Shown here one piece after another: positions 58,467 through 64,000 of a stretch of 64,000 bases of DNA. The position numbers were made by a program, and so were the translations under genes. The first letter of the stretch is position 1; each line of letters starts with the position of its first letter. The stretch comes from Ruixingdingia sedimenti. Lineage in GTDB: Bacteria > Pseudomonadota > Alphaproteobacteria > Rhodobacterales > Rhodobacteraceae. The DNA is taken from assembly GCF_031432425.1 (NCBI RefSeq), contig NZ_JAVKPH010000005.1, positions 1-64,000 of the forward strand. The letters are read 5' to 3'. Under the pieces are notes generated by a model that saw only the letters and a list, made by a program, of their open reading frames with translations, was not told where the DNA came from and searched no databases.

Positions 58467-59764
58467 ACCTGCTGCACGCCAACGACCGGCCGGGGGAATA
58501 TCCGCCCTCGTGGTATGCCGAGACCGCGGTGCCGCATGCCCCGCTGCCGGTGCTGCGGGGCGAGGCGCGGGCGGATGTCTGCGTGGTGGGGGCGGGGTAT
58601 ACCGGGCTGTCGGCGGCGCTGCATCTGGCGCAGCGGGGCTACCGGGTGGTGGTGCTGGAGGCGCAGCGCGTCGGCTTCGGCGCCTCCGGCCGCAACGGCG
58701 GGCAGGTGGGGTCGGGTCAGCGCATCGGGCAGGACCGGGTGTCGGCGTTGGCCGGCCCCGGCCGCGCCCGCGCGCTGTGGGATGTGGCCGAAGAGGCGCG
58801 GCTGCTGGTCCGCGATCTGGCTGAAGGGATGCCGGGCGTCGATTTCACCCCCGGCGTGCTGCACGCCTGCCGCAGCGACGCAGAGATGCGCGCGGGCCAT
58901 GACGAGGCCGCGATGCTGGCCCGCGACTACGGCTATGGCCTGATCGAACCGCTGGACCGCGCGGCGGTGCGGGCGGTGATCGGGTCGGCGCGTTTCGTGG
59001 GCGGTACGCTCGACATGGGCGGGGGGCATCTGCACCCCTTGAACTTCGCGCTCGGTCTTTCCGCACGGGCGCAGGCGGCGGGCGCGGTGATCCATGAACG
59101 GTCCGAGGTCATCGGCATCGACCACGGGCCAAAGGTCCGGCTGCGCACCGCCGAAGGGATGGTGGTGGCCGACCACGTGATCTTCGGCGCGAACGGCTAT
59201 CTGTCGGGCCTCGCGCCGGAGGTCGAGGCGCGGGTGATGCCGATCAACAATTTCATCATCGCCACCGAACCCCTGGGCGACCGCGCCGCCGATGTGCTGG
59301 CCCGCCCGGTGGCGGCGGAGGATTCGCGCTTCGTCATCAACTACTGGCGGCTGTCGGGCGACGGGCGGCTGCTGTTCGGCGGCGGCGAAAGCTATGGCTG
59401 GCGCTTTCCGGCCGACATCGCCGCCAAGGTGCGCAAGCCGATGCTGGAGATCTATCCGCAACTTGCGGATGCGCGCATCACCCATGCCTGGGGCGGCACT
59501 TTGGCGATCACCATGACGCGGATGCCCTGTTTCCGCCGCGTCGCGCCCAATGTGCTGTCGGCCTCGGGCTATTCCGGCCACGGCGTCACCCATGCGACCT
59601 TTGCGGGCAAGGTGATGGCGGCGGCGGTGGCGGGGCAGGCGGAACGGTTCGACCTGCTGGCCGGCCTGCCGCAACCCCGCTTTCCCGGCGGCGCGCGGCT
59701 GCGCCACCCTTTGCTGGTGCTGGCGATGGTCTGGTATTCGCTGCGCGACCGGCTCGGCGTCTGA
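58463..59764 (+). CDS. FAD-dependent amine oxidoreductase (PuuB/OrdL-like)
   Basis: A 433-residue DAO-family flavoprotein. N-terminal consensus EYPPSWYAETA is characteristic of gamma-glutamylputrescine oxidoreductases; the FAD fold is ADVCVVGAGYTGLSAALHLA, followed by GFGASGRNGGQVGSGQRIGQ. The C-terminal part has HAWGGTLAITMTRMPCFRRV and SASGYSGHGVTHATFAGKV. It should oxidise a gamma-glutamyl-amine to an aldehyde with release of H2O2 or electron transfer. Coupled to the glutamine synthetase-family gene by ATGA. Confidence 0.88.
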   Translation: MNLLHANDRPGEYPPSWYAETAVPHAPLPVLRGEARADVCVVGAGYTGLSAALHLAQRGYRVVVLEAQRVGFGASGRNGGQVGSGQRIGQDRVSALAGPGRARALWDVAEEARLLVRDLAEGMPGVDFTPGVLHACRSDAEMRAGHDEAAMLARDYGYGLIEPLDRAAVRAVIGSARFVGGTLDMGGGHLHPLNFALGLSARAQAAGAVIHERSEVIGIDHGPKVRLRTAEGMVVADHVIFGANGYLSGLAPEVEARVMPINNFIIATEPLGDRAADVLARPVAAEDSRFVINYWRLSGDGRLLFGGGESYGWRFPADIAAKVRKPMLEIYPQLADARITHAWGGTLAITMTRMPCFRRVAPNVLSASGYSGHGVTHATFAGKVMAAAVAGQAERFDLLAGLPQPRFPGGARLRHPLLVLAMVWYSLRDRLGV

Positions 59765-59849
59765 GCGCCGCATGCGCAAGTCGCGGCTGGAAAAAACCCC
59801 GCCGAACCGATAAGGCTGGGGCCGACCGAAGCGGCATGAAAGGCCACCC

Positions 59850-61043
59850 ATGTCCCCCGACGGAGAGACCCGCGCGCCCAACGTCTACGACGCGGAGCCG
59901 ATCCCCGCAGAGGCGATGGAAGAAATCGGGCGGCTGCTCGCCTCGGGCGATCTTTTCCGCTACACCGCCCCCGAAGGCGCCCCCGTGGCGCGGCTGGAGG
60001 CCGAATTCGCCGCGATGATCGGCACGCGCTATGCGCTGGCGGTGTCCTCCTGTTCGGCGGCGCTGTTCCTGGCGCTGAAGGCGCTGGACCTGCCGCGCGG
60101 GGCCAAGGTGCTGGTCCCGGCCTTCACCTTCGCGGCGGTGCCCTCGGCGGTGCTGCACGCCGACTGCCTGCCGGTGCTGGTCGAGGTCGGCACCGATTTC
60201 CGCATCGACCTGGCGGATTTCGAAGCCAGGCTCGACGGCGCGGCGGCGGTGATGATCAGCCACATGCGCGGACATACGTCGGACATGGACGCGATCATGG
60301 CGCTGGCGGAGGCCCGCGGCATCCCGGTGATCGAGGATGCGGCCCATTCGCTCGGCACCACCTGGGGCGGGCGGAATATCGGCACCATCGGCAGGATCGG
60401 CTGTTTCAGCTTTCAGTCCTACAAGCTGGTGAACGCGGGCGAGGGGGGGATGTTCATCACCGACGACCCGGAACTGGCGGCGCGCGCGGTGATCATGTCG
60501 GGCGCCTACGAGCATAACTGGAAGAAACATCCCGGCCTTCAGAACAGCTATCACCACTGGCAGAACCGCCTGCCGCTCTACAACATGCGGATGCAGAACC
60601 TGTCGGCGGCGGTGATCCGGCCGCAACTGGCCGAGGTGCCGCGCCGCGTTGCGGCGGGGCGGGCGAACCACGACCATGTGGCGGCGGCGCTGAACGCCTC
60701 GGGCCTGATGCAGGTGCCCGCGCCGCTGCCCCCGGAACGGCGCGCGCCGGATTCGATCCAGTTCAACCTGCTGGGCGACTGGACCGATGCCGAGGTGCTG
60801 CGGTTCGAGGCGCTGGCGAAACGCCGCGGCGCGCCGGTGCAGGTGTTCGGGCTCAGCCCCGACAACGCCCGCGCCTTCTGGAACTGGCAGTTCCTGCCCG
60901 ACCGGCCGGACCTGCCGAAAACCCGCGCGATGCTGATGCGCGCCTGCGACCTGCGCCTGCCCGCGCGGCTGGGGCCCGCGGATCTGGATTTCCTGGCCGA
61001 TGCGGTGGTGGCGGCGGCGGCAGAGGCCAGGGCGGCGGCCTGA
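59850..61043 (+). CDS. DegT/DnrJ/EryC1/StrS-family PLP aminotransferase
   Basis: A 397-residue fold-type I aminotransferase of the sugar/cyclitol family. The Schiff-base lysine is Lys192 in CFSFQSYKLVNAGEGGMF; EDAAHSLGTTWGGR, VPAFTFAAVPSAVLHADCLP and YALAVSSCSAALFLALKALD are conserved. These usually aminate keto-sugars for surface glycans or antibiotics. It lies 85 bases after the polyamine-type genes on the same strand, so could be part of that transcription unit and then may act on a different keto substrate. The family assignment is firm, the substrate open. Confidence 0.88.
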   Translation: MSPDGETRAPNVYDAEPIPAEAMEEIGRLLASGDLFRYTAPEGAPVARLEAEFAAMIGTRYALAVSSCSAALFLALKALDLPRGAKVLVPAFTFAAVPSAVLHADCLPVLVEVGTDFRIDLADFEARLDGAAAVMISHMRGHTSDMDAIMALAEARGIPVIEDAAHSLGTTWGGRNIGTIGRIGCFSFQSYKLVNAGEGGMFITDDPELAARAVIMSGAYEHNWKKHPGLQNSYHHWQNRLPLYNMRMQNLSAAVIRPQLAEVPRRVAAGRANHDHVAAALNASGLMQVPAPLPPERRAPDSIQFNLLGDWTDAEVLRFEALAKRRGAPVQVFGLSPDNARAFWNWQFLPDRPDLPKTRAMLMRACDLRLPARLGPADLDFLADAVVAAAAEARAAA

Positions 61044-61080
61044 TCGCCCCCGCCCGGCGGCGGTGCGGGTGGATGGTGCA

Positions 61081-61193
61081 GGAGCCTCCGGCGGGGATAT
61101 TTCTGGACAGAAAATGAACTCGGCGGCTCGAAACCCGGCCCTGTTCATTTTCTGTCCCTAAATATCCCGGGGGTCCGGGGGCTGGCCCCCGGC
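61081..61193. repeat. Modular palindromic intergenic element, copy h
   Basis: Module Y (GGAGCCTCCGGCGGGG), left arm ATATTTCTGGACAGAAAATG, right arm GTTCATTTTCTGTCCCTAAA then TAT, then module X (CCCGGGGGTCCGGGGGCTGG). AAAATGAAC pairs with GTTCATTTT. Convergent gap aminotransferase/phaR. Confidence 0.85.
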
Positions 61194-61219
61194 GCCGTCC
61201 CCTCCACCCGCGCGACGGG

Positions 61220-61783
61220 TCAGAGCTTGGACAGCTTCGCCTGCAGTTCCGCCAGCTGCTGCTTGATCTGGTTCAGTTCGTCCTTGGTGCTGGCGGGGCT
61301 GTCGTCCTCGCGCGCGGGGCCGCTGGCGGCGCCGGGCCAGGCGGGCATGCCGGACATCATCGTCTTCATGAAGGCTTCCTGCTGGCGCTTCATCGCCTCG
61401 AACCCCGGCATCGCCGCCATCGGGTTGGGGAAGGTGCCGAGGTTTTCCATCATCTTCGACTGGCCCTCGCGCAGCATCTCGAAACTGGCGGCGAGGAACT
61501 GGGGCACCACGCTTTGCACCTCGGTGGTGTAGCTGCGCACGAGGTCGGTCAGCACGTTGATCGGCAGGACGCTTTCGCCCTTGCTTTCATGTTCCGCGAT
61601 GATCTGGAGCAGGTATTGCCGGGTCAGGTCGTCGCCGGTCTTGAGGTCGATGATCTGCACCTCGCGCCCGGCCCGGATGAAGCCCGCGATATCCTCGAGC
61701 GTGACGTAATCGCTGGTTTCCGTGTTGTAGAGCCGCCGGCTGGCATAGCGTTTGATCAGCAGTGGCTTGTCGGTGTCGGTCAC
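61220..61783 (-). CDS. phaR: Polyhydroxyalkanoate synthesis repressor PhaR
   Basis: A 187-residue PhaR. The N-terminal DNA-binding and PHB-sensing domain reads KPLLIKRYASRRLYNTETSD, YVTLEDIAGFIRAGREVQII, then QYLLQIIAEHESKGESVLPI and NVLTDLVRSYTTEVQSVVPQ; the tail ELNQIKQQLAELQAKL is coiled-coil. It represses phasin and its own gene and is released by nascent PHB granules. I chose the GTG at 61783 because it has a GGGGGGA site and matches the family N-terminus; an ATG at 61807 lies inside a TGC-N3-GCA operator-like palindrome and lacks a good site. Confidence 0.93.
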   Translation of the reverse strand: MTDTDKPLLIKRYASRRLYNTETSDYVTLEDIAGFIRAGREVQIIDLKTGDDLTRQYLLQIIAEHESKGESVLPINVLTDLVRSYTTEVQSVVPQFLAASFEMLREGQSKMMENLGTFPNPMAAMPGFEAMKRQQEAFMKTMMSGMPAWPGAASGPAREDDSPASTKDELNQIKQQLAELQAKLSKL

Positions 61784-61790
61784 GGCCCGT

Positions 61791-61797
61791 TCCCCCC
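61791..61797 (-). promoter_or_regulatory. Ribosome-binding site that supports a GTG start for phaR
   Basis: GGGGGGA on the minus strand sits 7 bases before the GTG at 61783. The alternative ATG at 61807 has only a T-rich stretch upstream. Confidence 0.55.
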
Positions 61798-61801
61798 GGT
61801 G

Positions 61802-61812
61802 TTGCATTGCAA
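61802..61812. promoter_or_regulatory. Putative PhaR autoregulatory operator
   Basis: TTGCATTGCAA, a perfect odd palindrome with the TGC-N3-GCA core also present upstream of phaP. It lies about 20 bases before the phaR GTG start, just after the phaP terminator, a position consistent with negative autoregulation. Confidence 0.5.
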
Positions 61813-61832
61813 AAAAGCCTATGCCAGCGCAG

Positions 61833-61866
61833 AAAAAAAAGAAAGGGCGAGCCGGGGCTCGCCCTT
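61833..61866 (-). terminator. Rho-independent terminator of phaP
   Basis: Minus strand: a 10-bp stem AAGGGCGAGC/GCTCGCCCTT (61843-61866) with loop CCCG, followed by TCTTTTTTTT. It lies 50 bases past the phaP stop and just ahead of the phaR promoter region. A strong intrinsic terminator that makes phaP a separate, high-level transcript. Confidence 0.9.
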
Positions 61867-61915
61867 CATGCCATGGCCGGCAGGATCGCTTGGGGGGACG
61901 TGCCGGTCCCGGGCC

Positions 61916-62374
61916 TTATTTCACGGTCGCGGCGGCGGTCGCCTTTTTCGCGGCGGTGGTCACGTCGGCGGTCGCTTTCTTGACCGCGGCGGTCGCGTCC
62001 TCGGAAAAGTCCTTGCCGGCGGCGAGCATCAGCTCGACGGTTTCCATCTGCACTTTCTTCGCGACTTCGGCGAAGGCGGCCATGTTTTCGGCGGCCAGTT
62101 CAGCGGCGGACGAGGCGAAATCCGTCACCGATTTGGTGTAGTCGGTCGGCTCGGCCTTGGCCTTGGCGACCTCGCCCAGCTTGACCAGCGTCTCGCGGGT
62201 CCATTTCGCGGTGATTTCCGACGATTTCTCGGCGGCTTCCAGCGCGACCTTGGTCATCTTCTCGCCCAGGACGGCCTGGTTCTTGAACGCGTCCTGCATG
62301 GCGCGGGTGTCGACCGGGAAGGCCGCCAGCATGTCCTGCATCACTTTGGTGAAGTCGTTGGTCTTGGTCGTCAT
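61916..62374 (-). CDS. phaP: Phasin (granule-associated protein)
   Basis: A 152-residue phasin-family protein, entirely helical and amphipathic: MTTKTNDFTKVMQDMLAAFP at the start, KMTKVALEAAEKSSEITAKW in the core and an Ala/Lys-rich tail (AVKKATADVTTAAKKATAAA) resembling PhaF/PhaP tails that can bind nucleic acid or mediate oligomerisation. It coats PHB granules and fixes their size. AGGAG precedes the ATG. PhaR operator candidates lie upstream and a strong terminator downstream. An in-frame extension upstream is possible but the chosen ATG is standard. Confidence 0.92.
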   Translation of the reverse strand: MTTKTNDFTKVMQDMLAAFPVDTRAMQDAFKNQAVLGEKMTKVALEAAEKSSEITAKWTRETLVKLGEVAKAKAEPTDYTKSVTDFASSAAELAAENMAAFAEVAKKVQMETVELMLAAGKDFSEDATAAVKKATADVTTAAKKATAAATVK

Positions 62375-62422
62375 GTCTTTCGGGCTCCTGCACATCCGGT
62401 GCTCAACTGCCGCCGGTTATGC

Positions 62423-62465
62423 ATGCTGCGGTGCAGCATTGCAAGAAAAATCTGCTGCACCGCAG
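62423..62465. promoter_or_regulatory. Two PhaR operator candidates upstream of phaP
   Basis: ATGCTGCGGTGCAGCAT at 62423-62439 is a perfect 17-base palindrome around CTGC-GGT-GCAG. The same core occurs inverted at 62455-62465 (CTGCACCGCAG). Published PhaR sites in Rhodobacter/Paracoccus are TGC-rich, of the CTGC-N3-4-GCAG type as I recall. They lie 50-90 bases before the phaP start. Confidence 0.7.
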
Positions 62466-62487
62466 AAAATGCCGTAGCGGCAAGGGC

Positions 62488-64000
62488 CTAGCGCGGGGCC
62501 TCGGCGCGGACATAGGTGCCGGGCGCGGGCGCCAGCACTGCAAAGCCCGAATCGCCCGGCTGCCGCGCCGCCACCATCGCCCCCGACCGTTTCGCCAGCC
62601 ACGCGCCCCAGACCGGCCACCAGCTGCCCTTTTCGTAAGCCGCGCCCTTCAGCCACTCCTCGGGTGCGGTCGCAGGGGTCAGGGGCTGGCCGGGGTTGAG
62701 GTAATGGCCGTACTTGCCCTTGGAGGGCGGGTTGACGATGCCCGCGATATGGCCCGATTCCGACAGGATGAAGGTCTTGTCCTTCGACCCCATCTGCCGG
62801 ATGCCGTTGAACGAGGATTTCCACGCCGCGATGTGATCCGTCTCGCAGGCGATGGCGCAGAGCGGCACCTTGACGTCCTTGACGCTCACCGGTTCGCCGT
62901 CCACCTCGAACGTGCCCTCGACAAAGCGGTTTTCCTGGCAGAGCCCGCGCAGGTATTCGACCGCCATCCTGCCGGGCAGGTTGGTGCCGTCGCCGTTCCA
63001 GTAGAGCAGATCGAAGGCCGGCGGCGGATCGCCCATCATGTAGCTGCGGATCGCGGGCTGATAGATCAGGTCGTTCGAGCGCAGGTAGGAAAACGTCCGC
63101 GCCATGAACACGCGGTGGAGGATGCCCGATTCCGCTACCTCGCGCGCGATCCCGTCCACGAAATCGTCGGTCAGGAACACGCCGAATTCGCCCTGGTCGG
63201 CAAAATCGGTCAGCGTGGTGAAGAAGGTGACGGATTTCACCGACGGATCGCCCCGCTTCTGCATCATCGCCAGCGTCAGCGACAGCGTGGTGCCCGCGAT
63301 GCAATAGCCGACGGCGTTGATCTTGTCCTCCTTCGTGATCGCCTTCACCGTGTCGATCGCGGTCAGGAAGCCGTCCTTGATGTAATCGTCCATCCCGGTG
63401 TCGCGATAGCTTTCGTCCGGGTTCACCCAGCTGACCACGAACAGGGTGAAGCCCTGATCCACGATCCACTTGATCAGGCTGTTCTGCGGCTTGAGGTCGA
63501 GGATGTAGAACTTGTTGATCCAGGGCGGAAAGATCAGCAGCGGCGTGCGGTGCACCTTTTCGGTGGTGGGCGTGTACTGGATCAGTTCGAACAGCCGGTT
63601 GCGGAACACCACCGCGCCCTCGGTCGCGCCGATGTTGTCGCCCACGCTGAAGGCGTCGGGGTCCGACAGCGTGACCAGCAATTCGCCGTTGTTGGCCTCG
63701 ACATCGCGCACGAGGTTCTGGAGCCCGCGCACCAGCGACTCGCCCTCGGTTTCCACGGCGCGTTCCAGCGCATCGGGGTTGGTGCCGAAGAAATTGGTGG
63801 GCGCCATCATGTCCACGATCTGGCGGGTGAAATATTCCACCCGCTGGCGGTCCTTGGGGGGAAGCCCCTCCAGCGCGGCCAGCGATTCCTCCACCGCGCG
63901 GGCGTTCAGCAGGTATTGCTGGCGCAGGTAGTTGAAATAGGGATGCGTGTCCCACAGCGGGTTGGTGAAGCGGCGGTCCTTCGGCGCGGGTTCGGCGGGC
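62488..64000 (-). CDS. phaC: Class I poly(3-hydroxyalkanoate) synthase, N-terminus cut by the window
   Basis: The frame stays open to the right edge (DRRFTNPLWDTHPYFNYLRQ is still coding), so the 5' part lies outside; about 503 codons are visible. It polymerises (R)-3-hydroxyacyl-CoA. The lipase-like box is GYCIAG with the catalytic cysteine (Cys replaces Ser), preceded by TPLLIFPPWINKFYILDL and VVSWVNPDES; the catalytic Asp is in CETDHIAAW and the His in LSESGHIAGIVNPP. WWPVWGAWLAKRSG near the end is class I. Upstream of phaP and phaR on the same strand, the usual Rhodobacterales order. Confidence 0.95.
   Translation of the reverse strand, partial: PAEPAPKDRRFTNPLWDTHPYFNYLRQQYLLNARAVEESLAALEGLPPKDRQRVEYFTRQIVDMMAPTNFFGTNPDALERAVETEGESLVRGLQNLVRDVEANNGELLVTLSDPDAFSVGDNIGATEGAVVFRNRLFELIQYTPTTEKVHRTPLLIFPPWINKFYILDLKPQNSLIKWIVDQGFTLFVVSWVNPDESYRDTGMDDYIKDGFLTAIDTVKAITKEDKINAVGYCIAGTTLSLTLAMMQKRGDPSVKSVTFFTTLTDFADQGEFGVFLTDDFVDGIAREVAESGILHRVFMARTFSYLRSNDLIYQPAIRSYMMGDPPPAFDLLYWNGDGTNLPGRMAVEYLRGLCQENRFVEGTFEVDGEPVSVKDVKVPLCAIACETDHIAAWKSSFNGIRQMGSKDKTFILSESGHIAGIVNPPSKGKYGHYLNPGQPLTPATAPEEWLKGAAYEKGSWWPVWGAWLAKRSGAMVAARQPGDSGFAVLAPAPGTYVRAEAPR

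Noticed and set aside
62488..63894. phaC as a short gene starting at a GTG at 63894
   Set aside because: The frame continues upstream to the window edge with conserved PhaC sequence, so the GTG is internal and the gene is merely cut by the window.
1..64000. Mobile element or prophage genes
   Set aside because: No transposase, integrase, recombinase, capsid or terminase motif was seen in the plausible coding frames, and codon use looks uniform.

Overview
The window is very GC-rich DNA from an alphaproteobacterium, most probably of the Rhodobacterales (Rhodobacter/Paracoccus/Roseobacter relatives). The evidence is the class I polyhydroxyalkanoate block phaC-phaP-phaR, a bioM-bioN-bioY biotin transporter, small families typical of that order (DUF2125, DUF3775, DUF2889, a DUF5928-type glycosyltransferase, a short zf-CHCC protein), a lone trpA, and recurrent palindromic intergenic elements. 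It reads as ordinary chromosome: no tRNA, rRNA, transposase, integrase, CRISPR array or prophage gene was recognised. About 60 genes are packed tightly, many with ATGA or TGATG overlaps that imply translational coupling.

Layout. 1-4061 (minus): the start of etfB, then a four-gene operon (acyl-CoA dehydrogenase, family III CoA-transferase, MaoC-type hydratase, CitE-type lyase) that looks like a C5 dicarboxylyl-CoA route. 4181-9625 (minus): HAD phosphatase, EamA transporter, YaiI, S-formylglutathione hydrolase, AEC transporter, and two NYN/LOTUS-type nucleases. 9757-18273: L,D-transpeptidase, orphan TRAP binding protein, alpha-methylacyl-CoA racemase, LysR regulator, GMC oxidoreductase, cupin, second CoA-transferase with a coupled DUF2889 protein. 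18509-26241: FMN alpha-hydroxyacid dehydrogenase, DUF982, cold-shock protein, an unrecognised membrane-anchored protein, trpA, VOC protein, ychF, aldehyde dehydrogenase. 26633-34534: a surface-polysaccharide block (GT4 and flippase on minus; O-acyltransferase, GMC oxidoreductase and SDR on plus) around a non-coding repeat region. 34708-43251: crotonase-like/SDR pair, DUF2125, pmbA, inositol-phosphatase family, a sulfotransferase divergent from a DUF5928 glycosyltransferase, HIT protein, zf-CHCC protein. 43515-49343: polA, rlmJ, bioMNY. 49622-55735: haem uptake, with the receptor hmuR divergent from hmuSTUV. 55950-61043: DUF3775, a putative gamma-glutamyl-polyamine operon and a DegT aminotransferase. 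61220-64000: phaR, phaP and the 3' part of phaC.

What stands out lies mostly between the genes. Eight copies of a modular inverted repeat (core reading GGACAGAAA...TTTCTGTCC) sit mainly in convergent intergenic gaps; their arms show compensatory A-T/G-C changes, and every complete copy carries two different end modules. A second compound element recurs five times. Four imperfect 143-bp tandem units fill part of the gap at 29.2-29.8 kb. Regulatory structure is visible at hmuR/hmuS (a palindrome over a TTGACT-17-TAGAGA promoter), at phaP/phaR (TGC-N3-GCA operators) and upstream of bioM (a 12-codon leader coupled by ATGA).

Functions are assigned from motifs and family resemblance read by eye; no database search was run. 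Substrates of the CoA-ester, GMC and SDR enzymes are inferred at best.
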